Counted from the first letter of the stretch, positions 17,659 to 26,404 are shown. The stretch: 64,000 nt of DNA from Hyphomicrobiales bacterium (GCA_900472175.1 UCHD01000012.1:89532-153531); one strand, 5' to 3'. Made by a program: numbers and translations. The notes: a model not told the origin generated them from the letters alone.

Positions 17659-18305
17659 CGGACACAGGCGACCGGCGGCCCCTGGCAAGCCGAAATACCC
17701 AATGGGCCGGCGCTATTGCGCGGTGGCTGGCAGCGCGGGCGATCACGCCGAACCAGATCTCGCAGGCCAGTATGCTGGCGGCCGCATTGGCCGGTGGTGC
17801 TTTCGTGCTGGCTGGACAGAACACGGGCGGGCTGCGGATCGTCTGCCTGCTGCTGGCGATCCTGTTTTGCCAGTTGCGGCTGCTCTGCAATCTGTTCGAC
17901 GGCATGGTCGCCGTCGAGGGTGGCAAGGGCGCGCCGGATGGGCCGTTCTGGAATGAGTTTCCGGACCGCGTCGCCGACCTGTTGATCCTTGCCGGCGTCG
18001 GTTATGGCATCGGCATGCCGGGCCTCGGCTGGGCCGCGGGTGCCTTTGCAGTCCTGACCGCCTATGTCCGGGAATTGGGCCGTGCCACTGGGCAGCCAAG
18101 CGACTTCTCCGGCCCGATGGCCAAGCAGCACCGGATGGCCGCCATCACGGCTGCTGCTGCCATCACTATCCTGGAGCCGCTGTGGAACGGTTACAATCAG
18201 CTGCTGATGGTGGCGCTGTGGGTGGTTGCGGCGGGAGCGGCGTTGACCGCGATTCGCCGGGGCCGGACATTGGTGCTTCGCCTGAAACAGGCCGGCAATC
18301 GATAG
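17655..18305 (+). CDS. CDP-alcohol phosphatidyltransferase family protein with divergent active-site motif
   Basis: A 216-residue integral membrane protein. The family motif is D-x2-D-G-x2-A-R-x8-G-x3-D-x3-D. Spacing is fully kept here, but three key positions differ: residues 79-83 read NLFDG (first Asp is Asn), position 87 is Val instead of Arg, and residue 100 is Asn instead of the third Asp; D82, G83, A86, G96 and the catalytic-base D104 remain. The fold and membrane topology fit the family. It may use a different metal arrangement or substrate, or be inactive. The dedicated CdsA-like gene in the same operon argues for an active, variant enzyme joining a CDP-lipid to an unknown alcohol. 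Confidence 0.85.
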   Translation: MTDTGDRRPLASRNTQWAGAIARWLAARAITPNQISQASMLAAALAGGAFVLAGQNTGGLRIVCLLLAILFCQLRLLCNLFDGMVAVEGGKGAPDGPFWNEFPDRVADLLILAGVGYGIGMPGLGWAAGAFAVLTAYVRELGRATGQPSDFSGPMAKQHRMAAITAAAAITILEPLWNGYNQLLMVALWVVAAGAALTAIRRGRTLVLRLKQAGNR

Positions 18306-18332
18306 TATCGAGGGCATTGACGGAACAACAAA

Positions 18333-18356
18333 AAACCCGGCTTAACGGCCGGGTTT
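18333..18356 (-). terminator. Rho-independent terminator after rcdA (may act on both strands)
   Basis: Perfect 8 bp stem AAACCCGG / CCGGGTTT. On the minus strand it is followed by a T-run after the rcdA stop; on the plus strand it also closes the phospholipid-type operon. Confidence 0.82.
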
Positions 18357-18385
18357 GTCATGTCAGGCTATCTACTTGGCGCCGG

Positions 18386-18904
18386 TCAGTTGGTACCGAA
18401 GGCGGTTTGCAGCAGGTTGAGCTGAGCCTTGACGCCGTTCTGGTTGTCCGGAAGGAAGTTCTGAGCTTCCTGCGGGCGGTAAATTTCGCGGTCGAGCAGA
18501 GCGACGCGGTTCTGCAGGCGCAACGAGCGGTCGATCAGATCGCGAAAGCCTTCCGGCAGGTCGTTCCAGCCTGGTGCTGTACGATCGACGTTGAAGCTGT
18601 CGAGGCGAACCTTGTTCTTTTCCGACAGGACCTGTTCGCGGTTCATCTCGCCATTGTTGACGGCGCGCTGCAGCAAAAGCCAGGAAGCCATCTGCATCAG
18701 TCGGGTTGTCAGGCGCATCGATTCTGCGGCGTAGAGCACGGATGCCATGCGCGGCAGCACCTTGGAGGCGGTGCGGCCAGGACCGTCGAGATAGCTTGCC
18801 GTTTCTTCAACCAGGCCCATGCCTTCAGCGTAAAGCACCTTGAACTGCGCCGAAGACGCAGCATGCCCCGCGAAGCTCACAGTATTCAATCCCCGTTCGG
18901 ACAT
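18386..18904 (-). CDS. rcdA: RcdA-like protein (DUF1465), CtrA-degradation adaptor
   Basis: A 172-residue DUF1465 protein. The family N-terminus (ISFAGHAASSAQFKVLYAEG type) is clear, followed by helix-rich SYLDGPGRTASKVLPRMAS and the long central helix TTRLMQMASWLLLQRAVNNG. In Caulobacter, RcdA is an adaptor that helps deliver the cell-cycle master regulator CtrA and other substrates to the ClpXP protease at the cell pole. It should act in the cytoplasm. It is monocistronic, flanked by a terminator and a 388 bp upstream region. Its presence fits the CtrA-type boxes elsewhere in the window. Confidence 0.88.
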   Translation of the reverse strand: MSERGLNTVSFAGHAASSAQFKVLYAEGMGLVEETASYLDGPGRTASKVLPRMASVLYAAESMRLTTRLMQMASWLLLQRAVNNGEMNREQVLSEKNKVRLDSFNVDRTAPGWNDLPEGFRDLIDRSLRLQNRVALLDREIYRPQEAQNFLPDNQNGVKAQLNLLQTAFGTN

Positions 18905-19292
18905 GGTTTGATTCCCTGGTTAAACGCATCGACTTGGTCAGGTAACGGACGGGTTAACAAAAAGTTTCCTGCCGTCTTTTGATAGCTTGAACATGATCCC
19001 ATAGCGCATTCCGCGCAAGCCTATTCTTAAGAAAGGGTTAATCTCCACAATTCTCTGCAAATTGTGGAAAAAAACACAAAAAAAAGAGCCGCGAAAAGCG
19101 GCTCTCAAGGTAAAACAGGGAGAAAAATCAGACCATTCGCCGATGGTGAAATGTCTGAGTCCAGAGCGATCCGGATGCCTCAGTAATACATTATAATGCT
19201 TAATGATGTGTTTCGGCGGCCTAAACCCAGGCGAAATGTTGCCTTGTTTTCGATGACCGGCCATCATGGCGGACCTTCGAAATGTAAAACTA
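18905..19292. other. Intergenic region upstream of rcdA and downstream of the DUF1192 gene
   Basis: No convincing gene in 388 bp. It contains a terminator for the MFS-DUF1192 unit (19085-19105), an AT-rich stretch with the self-complementary ATTATAAT (19190-19197), and presumably the rcdA promoter. I see no good -35 matched to that TATAAT box. Confidence 0.6.
19080..19105 (-). terminator. Rho-independent terminator for the MFS-DUF1192 operon
   Basis: Perfect 8 bp stem AGAGCCGC / GCGGCTCT with a GAAAA loop; on the minus strand it is followed by a long T-run. It lies about 190 bp past the DUF1192 stop. Confidence 0.85.
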
Positions 19293-19481
19293 TTAACGAA
19301 AGAAGCTTTCGGCCGCTGATTTGCTTGCCGACTTTCTTGCCCGTTCGGCTTCCAGCCGCTCGATCTCCTGTTTCAGCAGGTCGATGCGCAGGGAAAGCTC
19401 GTCGGCCGACAGCAACGCGAGATCCGCGCCGATCTCATGGACAGGCTGTTTTTTCGGACGGTCATCGTCAACCAGGCTCAT
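19293..19481 (-). CDS. DUF1192 family small protein
   Basis: A 62-residue protein of the DUF1192 family, typical of Rhizobiales. It has an acidic start, the conserved core LSADELSLRIDLLKQEIERL (a short coiled coil), and a Ser-rich C-terminal tail ending in SFFR. The function is unknown. Its ATG overlaps the stop of the MFS gene by four bases, so translation of the two is coupled. Confidence 0.88.
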   Translation of the reverse strand: MSLVDDDRPKKQPVHEIGADLALLSADELSLRIDLLKQEIERLEAERARKSASKSAAESFFR

Positions 19482-20761
19482 TGCGGTTTCCTTTCCAGCC
19501 CTTCTTCACCATTCGGCTCGTCCTCGAAGGGAGCAGCCCGCGGCGACAGTTGCAGGCTCTCGGGTGTTGTCAGCGTGCCGGGGTTGATTGTCGAGTAGGC
19601 GTCGCGTTCGGCCGCAGGCACAGCGGCGCGCATGCGGCTGCGGAAGATTGCGTAGGCCGTAATCAGCACATGGGCGCAGGCGGTGATCATGAACAGGCCG
19701 TAGGGTCCGGTGACGGTCATGATCGGGCCGCCAATGGTCGGGCCGATGATCGTGCCGATACCGTAGAGCAAGAGCAGGCCGCCGGAGATCTTGACGAAAT
19801 CTTCGGGCGTTGCAAAGTCGTTGGCATGCGATACGGCGATCGGATAAAGCGCGTTGGCGGTGGCGCCATAGATGCCGACAAGCGTGATCAGCATGATCAC
19901 ATGCGTCGGCTCGATCAGGAAAATCAGCGTGCCGGCAACGGCGGCAACGGCGGCGAGGGCCGCGAGCACATAGCGGCGGTCGATCATGTCGGAGAGGCGG
20001 CCGGCGGGGAACTGCATCACCGCTCCGGCAAAGATCGTCGTACTCATCATCAACGCGACATTGCTGTCTGTCAGCCCGACCTGGCGGCCGAAGACGGCGC
20101 CAAGCGTGCCATAGGCACCGTTAGCGATGCCGACGAGCAGGATGCCGAGGAAGGAGATCGGTGAATTGCGATAGAGGCCGCGCAGGTCAAGGCTCACCTG
20201 TTTCAGTGGCTGCGGCGAGGCGGCAGTCGACAGCAGTGTCGGCAGCATGGCCAGGCAATAGACGATGCCACAGATCATGAAGAACGTCGTCGTCCCGGTA
20301 TTGCCGAACGGGATCATCAGCTGGCCACCGACGACGCCCATCAGCGTGATGGCGATATAGAGCGAGAAGATCGCGCCGCGGCTTTCGTTGGTGGCGCGTT
20401 CGTTCAGCCAGCTTTCGATGATCATCGAGGTGCCGGCGGTGGAGAAGCCGGTGAAGGCGCGTAAGACCACCCACCAGATCGGATCGACGAGCAGGCCGGT
20501 CAGCAGCGCGATGATGGCAAGCAGGGCCGCAAAGCCGCTGAAGGCGCGAACATGGCCGGCGCGCTTGACGATCGTTGGGGCAAGCAGACAGCCGAGCACG
20601 AAGCCGCTGGCCCAGGAGGTTCCGAGCAGACCAAGAAGCGTCGTAGAATACCCTTCCGTCGTGCCTCGCACGGGCAAAAGCAGGCTGTGCAGACCGTTTC
20701 CGAGAAAGAGAAACAGCGTTCCAAGCAGGAGTGCGGCGACAGGAAGAAGGTTTTTTCGCAT
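19478..20761 (-). CDS. MFS transporter
   Basis: A 427-residue major facilitator permease starting at the ATG giving MRKNLLPVAALLL; the open frame reaches 60 codons further but those are not conserved-looking and run into the divergent gene's promoter. About twelve transmembrane helices are visible. The segment GTTEGYSTTLLGLLGTSWASG and the GRLSDMIDRRYVLA loop (the MFS G-x3-D-R/K-x-G-R-K type motif) support the family, close to the YcaD/sugar-phosphate-permease-like group. The substrate is unknown. DUF1192 follows with a four-base overlap. Confidence 0.88.
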   Translation of the reverse strand: MRKNLLPVAALLLGTLFLFLGNGLHSLLLPVRGTTEGYSTTLLGLLGTSWASGFVLGCLLAPTIVKRAGHVRAFSGFAALLAIIALLTGLLVDPIWWVVLRAFTGFSTAGTSMIIESWLNERATNESRGAIFSLYIAITLMGVVGGQLMIPFGNTGTTTFFMICGIVYCLAMLPTLLSTAASPQPLKQVSLDLRGLYRNSPISFLGILLVGIANGAYGTLGAVFGRQVGLTDSNVALMMSTTIFAGAVMQFPAGRLSDMIDRRYVLAALAAVAAVAGTLIFLIEPTHVIMLITLVGIYGATANALYPIAVSHANDFATPEDFVKISGGLLLLYGIGTIIGPTIGGPIMTVTGPYGLFMITACAHVLITAYAIFRSRMRAAVPAAERDAYSTINPGTLTTPESLQLSPRAAPFEDEPNGEEGLERKPQ

Positions 20762-20940
20762 GTGAATTCCGCTGGTTCCGGGCTGCACCGAAAGGTAGGG
20801 CCATGCCGCCACAATTGCCAGCCGGAATTTTTTATTGAGTGAGACTGCAAAAGACGCTCTAACCCAGATCGCGCGCAAAAGTGACGTGCGTGTGACGGGC
20901 CGGAAGCGTCTGTAAGCTCTTTTCAACAAATGAGAAAACA

Positions 20941-21096
20941 ATGTCGAAAGCGTTAACGGTTCTGCTGCTTTTGGCGATGTTGATCCAGGTGCTGAAGCCG
21001 CTCAACCTGCCGGGACTGCGCCATCGCCGCGATTTCTGGAAAATCGCGGTCTTTGCCATTGCTGTGATGATGGTGACGGTGCTGATCCGGCCTTAG
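20941..21096 (+). CDS. 51-residue membrane peptide, conserved-looking hypothetical
   Basis: A short ORF starting MSKALTVLLLLAMLIQVLKP. It has two hydrophobic segments (residues 5-16 and 33-49) separated by a basic loop (GLRHRRDFWK) and ends VTVLIRP, a layout typical of a small inner-membrane protein. It is divergent from the MFS gene and its stop overlaps the convergent phzF stop by three bases. Strict two-helix organisation with a positive loop argues against chance. I recognise no function. The Shine-Dalgarno is weak (GAGAAAAC). Confidence 0.65.
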   Translation: MSKALTVLLLLAMLIQVLKPLNLPGLRHRRDFWKIAVFAIAVMMVTVLIRP

Positions 21097-22013
21097 AGAA
21101 GAATCGCGCCGCTCATGACTGCCGCGCATTGTCCGGCGATCCGGATGCTGTGGATTTGCCCTCCGGATTTCGTTGCAGTCACGCCGATCACGCTTCTGCG
21201 GCCCATCTCGACGCCTTGTTCGATGGTGATCTCAACGGTGGCATCCATGTCCGGCAGCAGCGAGGCGAGTAGCGCGCCAAGCGCGCCCGAGGCGCTGCCG
21301 GTCGCCGGGTCTTCGATGACATTGTCAAGCGGCGCAAACATCCGGGCGCGCAGAACCCACGGGTTTTCCGGCCGGCGCGTGTAGAGAAACAGGGCAAACT
21401 GATCGTCTTCCGGCGAGCACCGCCTGCCGGCTTCGGCAAAGGCCGCGGTGTTCGGGCAGGCCCTGCCGAGTGTTTCAAGATCGGCCAGTTCGGCGATCGC
21501 GAAAGGCAGGCCGACAGAGGCAATAACGGGGGCGTGGGTCGTGAGCGATATCGACTGGGCACCGATCGAGGCGCAGCGGGCGATGGTTTCGCTATCGACC
21601 TGCGGCCCAAGCGACAGCGGCTGCGGTGCGAAAATGCCAGCGCCTGTCACGTGTCCCCCGGCATCGCGCGTCAGTGTCGCCTCGACAATTCCAGCCTTCT
21701 CCTCGAACCGCAGCACGTCGCCGGCCAGCCTGCCGAAAATATCGCGCTGGCGGCCAAGAATGAAGGCCGTGCCGACATTGGGATGACCGGCAAACGGGAT
21801 TTCCATGGTCGGCGTGAAGATCCGCACATGCGCGGAATTGGCGGGGTCTTGTGGCGGCAGCACGAAGGTGACTTCGGAATAGCGGAACTCAGCGGCGATA
21901 TTCTGCATCTGCGCGTTTGTGAGGCCGCGTGCGTCGGGGATGACAGCCAACTGGTTGCCGGAAAACCGTTCGCTGGTGAAGACATCGACGGTGACATAGG
22001 CAACGCTGTTCAT
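21093..22013 (-). CDS. PhzF family isomerase/epimerase-like protein
   Basis: A 306-residue protein of the PhzF/DapF-like fold. It starts MNSVAYVTVDVFTSERFSGN, the usual N-terminus, with QLAVIPDA next. The catalytic Glu region is EFRYSEVTFVLPP (about residue 48), the conserved IPFAGHPNVGTAFIL follows at about 73, and DPATGSASGALGALL near 235 is the second-domain phosphate-binding-like loop. PhzF catalyses an isomerisation in phenazine synthesis, but most homologues lack that pathway and their substrate is unknown. It converges on the 51-residue membrane peptide gene. Confidence 0.9.
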   Translation of the reverse strand: MNSVAYVTVDVFTSERFSGNQLAVIPDARGLTNAQMQNIAAEFRYSEVTFVLPPQDPANSAHVRIFTPTMEIPFAGHPNVGTAFILGRQRDIFGRLAGDVLRFEEKAGIVEATLTRDAGGHVTGAGIFAPQPLSLGPQVDSETIARCASIGAQSISLTTHAPVIASVGLPFAIAELADLETLGRACPNTAAFAEAGRRCSPEDDQFALFLYTRRPENPWVLRARMFAPLDNVIEDPATGSASGALGALLASLLPDMDATVEITIEQGVEMGRRSVIGVTATKSGGQIHSIRIAGQCAAVMSGAILL

Positions 22014-22132
22014 GATGATTTCCCCTTCGTTTGGCGGAACCGCATGTGAGGGATAACGCGGGCCGGGGATCATGCGAACAAGGTTCTTGTCACCCTGACA
22101 ATAGAAACGGCAGTGTGGACCGTGCGGCATAG

Positions 22133-22164
22133 AAAAAGCCCGGCCGCTTGCGCGAACCGGGCTT
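22133..22164 (-). terminator. Rho-independent terminator after fba
   Basis: 8 bp stem AAGCCCGG / CCGGGCTT around a 13-nt loop; on the minus strand it is followed by TTTTTCT, just past the fba stop. Confidence 0.82.
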
Positions 22165-22186
22165 CTCCCCCTCCGTAACCGTGGTG

Positions 22187-23212
22187 TTACGCGGCTTTTT
22201 CGAGTTCTTTCTTCCAGCCGCCCTTGGCAGCAAGGCTGCACATCTCGGCGCGATGGCTGAAGGCGCGCTGGCCGGCGGCGACGTTTTCCGGCTTGCCACC
22301 CCAGGCGTTGAGCGCCTCGGTCTGAAGCGCCCGGCCATAGGAGAAGGTCATGCCCCAGGGCAGGTTATAACCGGCCTTCATGGCGGAGAGATGCGCCGTT
22401 GCTTCCTCGGTCGACTGGCCACCGGACAGGAAGGCGATGCCCGGAACGGCGGATGGAACGGTGCGCTTCAGAACCTTGATCGTGCGCTCGGCGACTTCGG
22501 CGACCGAAGCCTTGCGTGCCTTCTTGCCGTCGATGACCATGCTCGGCTTGAGGATCATGCCTTCGAGGCTGACGCGGGCGTCGTTTAGTTCATCGAACAC
22601 GATGCGCAATGTCAGTTCGGTGACCTCTTCCGAACGTTCGATCGAATGCGTACCCGGTGCACCGTCCATCAAAACTTCCGGCTCGACGATTGGCACGATG
22701 CCGGCTTCCTGGCAAAGGGCCGCGTAGCGAGCCAGCGCCTGTGCATTGGCCTTGATGGCGCCGAAGCTCGGCAATGTGTCGGAAACGGAGATCACGCCGC
22801 GCCATTTGGCGAAACGGGCACCAGCGTCATAATAGGTCTTCAGGCGGGCGGCGAGACCATCAAGGCCTTCGGTGATCGTCTCACCCGGAAACTTCGCCAT
22901 CGGCTTGGCACCGGTATCAACCTTGATGCCAGGAACGGCGCCGGCCGCGCGGATGACATCGACCAGCGGCGTGCCATCGGCTGCCTTTTGGAACAGGGTT
23001 TCCTCATAGAGGATGACGCCGGAAATGCAGGCCTTCATCGCTTCATCGGCACGAAACAGCATTTCGCGGTAGTCGCGGCGCGATGTTTCCGTCGATGTCA
23101 GGTTGATCGTTTCGAAGCGCTTGCCGATCGTCGCAGTGGACTCGTCGGCTGCCAAAAGGCCCTTGCCGGTGGCGACCATTGCCGCTGCAATGTCTTCCAG
23201 TCTTTCGGTCAT
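22187..23212 (-). CDS. fba: Class I fructose-bisphosphate aldolase
   Basis: A 341-residue eukaryote-type (class I, Schiff-base) aldolase, cleaving fructose 1,6-bisphosphate to dihydroxyacetone phosphate and glyceraldehyde 3-phosphate or the reverse. Active-site residues are in place: D23 (LLAADESTATI), K136 (FAKWRG), E178 (VEPEVL) and the Schiff-base K222 in LEGMILKPSM; AFLSGGQSTEEA near 265 binds phosphate. It is last in the minus-strand series tkt, gap, glycolipid-binding gene, pgk, fba, with a terminator after pgk and its own upstream region. Two operator-like repeats lie 74-108 bp before the start. Confidence 0.96.
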   Translation of the reverse strand: MTERLEDIAAAMVATGKGLLAADESTATIGKRFETINLTSTETSRRDYREMLFRADEAMKACISGVILYEETLFQKAADGTPLVDVIRAAGAVPGIKVDTGAKPMAKFPGETITEGLDGLAARLKTYYDAGARFAKWRGVISVSDTLPSFGAIKANAQALARYAALCQEAGIVPIVEPEVLMDGAPGTHSIERSEEVTELTLRIVFDELNDARVSLEGMILKPSMVIDGKKARKASVAEVAERTIKVLKRTVPSAVPGIAFLSGGQSTEEATAHLSAMKAGYNLPWGMTFSYGRALQTEALNAWGGKPENVAAGQRAFSHRAEMCSLAAKGGWKKELEKAA

Positions 23213-23285
23213 ATGCGTTCTCCTGTTTGTCGTGACGGATCGCCGATAACAGAAGAATACGGCAACGAAAATGGAAGTTAAATTG

Positions 23286-23320
23286 TTTAAAACGATTAAA
23301 ATAAATTTAATCGTTTGAAA
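23286..23320 (-). promoter_or_regulatory. Paired operator-like sites upstream of fba
   Basis: Two 15 bp CG-centred elements face each other: 23286-23300 (TTTAAAACGATTAAA) and 23306-23320 (TTTAATCGTTTGAAA). Read in the same orientation they agree at 14 of 15 positions, and their cores form a perfect 11 bp inverted repeat with a 5 bp spacer. AT-rich arms around a central CG resemble LacI-family operators. Position is 74-108 bp before the fba ATG. The regulator is unknown. Confidence 0.5.
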
Positions 23321-23365
23321 GATTGGGATTATTTTTGCGACGCATCAAAATGCGGTGCGCCGCAA

Positions 23366-23391
23366 CGAAAAACCCCGGCACAAGGCCGGGG
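23366..23391 (-). terminator. Rho-independent terminator after pgk
   Basis: 7 bp stem CCCCGGC / GCCGGGG with a short loop; on the minus strand a T-run (TTTTTCG) follows. It separates pgk from fba. Confidence 0.82.
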
Positions 23392-23429
23392 TGATGGTGG
23401 CGGACGGATGACCGCTTGCGCGGCGCAGA

Positions 23430-24629
23430 TTATTTCTGCTGGTGCAGGATATCGACGCCCGGCAGCGGCTTGCCTTCCATCCATTCGAGGAATGCGCCAC
23501 CGGCGGTCGAGACGTATGTCAGGTCATCGGCAACGCCGGCATGGTTCATTGCCGAAACCGTATCGCCGCCACCCGCGACCGAGACGAGCGCGCCGCTCTT
23601 GGTGCGGGCAGCCGCATGCTTGGCAACGGCGACAGTGGCCTTGTCGAACGGGGCGATCTCAAATGCGCCGAGCGGGCCGTTCCAGACCAGCGTTTCGGCC
23701 TTGCTCACCCATTCGTTGACGGCGGCGATCGACTTCGGGCCGACATCGAGCACCATGGCATCGGCCGGGATCGCTTCGATATCGACCACTTCGTTGTCGG
23801 CGCCAGCCTTGAACTCGCGGGCAACAACACCGTCGACCGGCAGAACGACGGCGCAACCGGCTGTGGCCGCCTCGATCATGATCTGCTTGGCTGTATCGGC
23901 AAGGTCATGCTCGCAGAGCGACTTGCCGACATTGGTGCCGCGAGCGGCGATGAAGGTGTTGGCCATGCCGCCGCCGATGACGAGCGCGTCGACCTTTTTC
24001 ACCAGGTTCATCAACAGATCGATCTTGGTGGAAACCTTGGCGCCGCCGACGATGGCGACAACCGGGCGTTTCGGATTGCCGAGGCCTTTTTCCAGCGCCT
24101 CAAGTTCGGCCTGCATGGTGCGGCCGGCATAGGCGGGCAGCAGACGGGCGAGACCCTCGGTGGACGAATGAGCACGATGGGCAGCGGAGAAGGCGTCATT
24201 GACATAGATGTCGCCGTTGGCGGCGAGCGCTTTGGTGAATTCAGCGTCGTTCTTTTCCTCACCCTTATGGAAACGAGTGTTTTCAAGCAGCAGCACGTCG
24301 CCGTCATTCATGCCGGCAATCGCTGCTGCGGCTTTCTCGCCGATGCAATTGGCGGCGAAATGGACGCGCTGGTCAAGGATATCCTCGACGGCAGGTGCGA
24401 TCAGCGACAGGGACATGTCGGCGACAGGTTCGCCCTTCGGGCGGCCGAAATGGGCGAGCAGGATAACCTTGGCGCCCTTTTCGGAGAGTTCGCGGATGGT
24501 CGGCACGACGCGCTCGATGCGGGTTGCATCAGTTACCTGGCCGTCCTTGACCGGAACGTTGAGATCGACGCGGACAAGCACACGCTTGCCGGCGATGTCG
24601 GTGAGGTCGTCGAGGGTCTTGAAAGTCAT
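23430..24629 (-). CDS. pgk: Phosphoglycerate kinase
   Basis: A 399-residue monomeric kinase interconverting 1,3-bisphosphoglycerate/ADP and 3-phosphoglycerate/ATP. The N-terminal substrate domain has [17 protein letters not shown] (about residues 13-29) and [11 protein letters not shown] (57-67). The C-terminal nucleotide domain has [26 protein letters not shown] and [15 protein letters not shown] near residue 350. Length is normal. It is 13 bp downstream of the glycolipid-binding-type gene, so it is co-transcribed with it and probably with gap. Confidence 0.97.
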   Translation of the reverse strand: MTFKTLDDLTDIAGKRVLVRVDLNVPVKDGQVTDATRIERVVPTIRELSEKGAKVILLAHFGRPKGEPVADMSLSLIAPAVEDILDQRVHFAANCIGEKAAAAIAGMNDGDVLLLENTRFHKGEEKNDAEFTKALAANGDIYVNDAFSAAHRAHSSTEGLARLLPAYAGRTMQAELEALEKGLGNPKRPVVAIVGGAKVSTKIDLLMNLVKKVDALVIGGGMANTFIAARGTNVGKSLCEHDLADTAKQIMIEAATAGCAVVLPVDGVVAREFKAGADNEVVDIEAIPADAMVLDVGPKSIAAVNEWVSKAETLVWNGPLGAFEIAPFDKATVAVAKHAAARTKSGALVSVAGGGDTVSAMNHAGVADDLTYVSTAGGAFLEWMEGKPLPGVDILHQQK

Positions 24630-24642
24630 GGATGGTCTCCGG

Positions 24643-25176
24643 TCATAGTCTTATGAAAAGGGTGGGATAGTCCGCCACCAGTCCGTCATCATCAAGTTCA
24701 AGCACTTGCTCGAAGCCGTCGGTATTCTGGAAGCGGAAATGTCGCGAGTCTAGCTTGGTATAAAACTGGTCATCGCGGCGAACGATCATCTCGTCGCCGT
24801 CGATCCAGGCCATCGCAAAACGCTGAGTTTCTCCTTCAAGCCAGTGATTGCGCCATACGGGCAGAGAATTGGTGAAGGGCGTCGGCCAGATATCGACATC
24901 GATGCAACCGGCAAGGTCTGGGCAGGGGGCTGCATTTTCATCGGTCCAGTTGCCTGAACCATCGGCAAAAAGTGCAAGTGTCTTTCCATCTGTTCGTTCG
25001 ACGGCAACGCTTCGCAATACGAGTGCCTCGTCAAGCTCGATTGTATAGAAGAGACCGTAGGCAGGTGCGACGATAGCGCCACGGATGCGTCGGCCCGCTC
25101 CGTTGGTAACTATTTCGCAATGTTCCACCGTCTCGACCTCCAAGCCTTGCCAGCGGACGCTTCGGTTCAACTCCAT
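24643..25176 (-). CDS. Putative glycolipid-binding domain protein (DUF1089-like)
   Basis: A 177-residue protein started at the ATG giving [20 protein letters not shown]; the frame is open 15 codons more. It matches the putative glycolipid-binding family: conserved opening RWQGLE-x-E-x-CEI, a central [12 protein letters not shown], the [19 protein letters not shown] segment, and a C-terminal [21 protein letters not shown]. No signal peptide is seen. The family has no proven function. Unusually it sits between gap and pgk and is 13 bp from pgk, which implies co-expression with glycolysis genes. Confidence 0.82.
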   Translation of the reverse strand: MELNRSVRWQGLEVETVEHCEIVTNGAGRRIRGAIVAPAYGLFYTIELDEALVLRSVAVERTDGKTLALFADGSGNWTDENAAPCPDLAGCIDVDIWPTPFTNSLPVWRNHWLEGETQRFAMAWIDGDEMIVRRDDQFYTKLDSRHFRFQNTDGFEQVLELDDDGLVADYPTLFIRL

Positions 25177-25324
25177 TTCGCAGGGCTCCCGGCCAGGTAA
25201 CAACGTTGCCGAAGGCGACACCCTGCGTCCTGATTTCAGACCGGCGCCAAAGCACCGTATCGTCAGAAGCTGCCGAAGTTCCGGCGAGGCCTGGTTGACA
25301 GAGCGGAATGGCGCATTCCGGAAA

Positions 25325-25350
25325 AAAAGGCGGCGCCGGGGCGCCGCCTT
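25325..25350 (-). terminator. Hairpin terminator after gap
   Basis: 7 bp GC stem (GGCGGCG / CGCCGCC), extendable by adjacent A-T pairs; on the minus strand a run of seven T follows. It lies just past the gap stop, so the downstream glycolipid-binding gene and pgk may depend on readthrough or their own promoter. Confidence 0.82.
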
Positions 25351-25358
25351 TCAAGGCT

Positions 25359-26369
25359 TTAGATCAGCTTTGCCATCGCAACGGCCGTGTCGGCCATGCG
25401 GTTGGAGAAGCCCCATTCATTGTCGTACCAGGACAGGATACGGACGAACTTGCCTTCCAGAACCTTGGTCTGGTCGTTGGCGAAGATCGACGAATGGCTG
25501 TCATGGTTGAAGTCACGCGATACCAGCGGCTCGTCGGTGTAGCCAAGGATACCCTTGAGAGCGCCATTGGCAGCGGCCTTGATGGCGCCGTTGATTTCGG
25601 CAACCGTCGTGTCGCGCTTGGCAACGAACTTGAAGTCGACGACCGAAACGTTCGGGGTCGGAACGCGGATCGAGGTGCCGTCGAGCTTGCCCTTGAGGTG
25701 CGGCAGGACGAGGCCGACGGCCTTGGCGGCGCCGGTGGAGGTCGGGATCATCGACAGGGCGGCAGCGCGGGCGCGGTACAGGTCCTTGTGCATGGTGTCG
25801 AGCGTCGGCTGATCGCCGGTATAGGCGTGGATCGTGGTCATGAAGCCATGGTCGATGCCGACGGCGTCGTCCAGCGTCTTGACGACCGGAACCAGGCAGT
25901 TGGTGGTGCAGGATGCGTTGGAAATGACCAGGTGTTCCTTGGTCAGTTCGTTGTGGTTGACGCCGAAGACGACGGTCAGGTCAGCGCCGTCGGCCGGTGC
26001 CGAAACGATGACGCGCTTGGCGCCGGCCTGCAGGTGCAGGGCAGCCTTGTCGCGCGAGGTGAAGATGCCGGTGCATTCCAGAGCGATGTCGACGCCCATG
26101 GCGGCATGCGGCAGGGTTGCCGGGTCCTTGATCGCGGTGACCTTGATCGGCTTGCCGCCGGCAACCGAGATGGTGTCGCCTTCGACCTTGACCTCTGCCG
26201 GGAACCGGCCATGGACGGAATCGTAGCGCAGCAGATGTGCATTGGTCTCGACAGGGCCGAGATCGTTGATGGCGACGACTTCAATATCGGTGCGGCCGGA
26301 CTCGACGATGGCGCGAAGGACGTTGCGGCCGATGCGGCCGAAGCCGTTGATGGCAACTTTTACAGTCAT
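25359..26369 (-). CDS. gap: Glyceraldehyde-3-phosphate dehydrogenase
   Basis: A 336-residue GAPDH. Rossmann motif [14 protein letters not shown] (7-20), dinucleotide-ribose region VVAINDLGP (31-39), catalytic C154 in SNASCTTNC and its partner H181 in [11 protein letters not shown]. The C-terminal [12 protein letters not shown] closes the site. It catalyses oxidative phosphorylation of glyceraldehyde 3-phosphate. The start is the ATG giving [11 protein letters not shown]. It lies 73 bp after tkt, separated by a GC hairpin, and upstream of pgk in the same direction. Confidence 0.97.
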   Translation of the reverse strand: MTVKVAINGFGRIGRNVLRAIVESGRTDIEVVAINDLGPVETNAHLLRYDSVHGRFPAEVKVEGDTISVAGGKPIKVTAIKDPATLPHAAMGVDIALECTGIFTSRDKAALHLQAGAKRVIVSAPADGADLTVVFGVNHNELTKEHLVISNASCTTNCLVPVVKTLDDAVGIDHGFMTTIHAYTGDQPTLDTMHKDLYRARAAALSMIPTSTGAAKAVGLVLPHLKGKLDGTSIRVPTPNVSVVDFKFVAKRDTTVAEINGAIKAAANGALKGILGYTDEPLVSRDFNHDSHSSIFANDQTKVLEGKFVRILSWYDNEWGFSNRMADTAVAMAKLI

Positions 26370-26404
26370 TTCAGGTCTCTCCCTGTCTTAAGGTCTCGAT
26401 GTGG

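Noticed and set aside
18937-18957. Possible CtrA site upstream of rcdA
   Set aside because: A TTAAC is present but no second TTAA at seven-base spacing on either strand.
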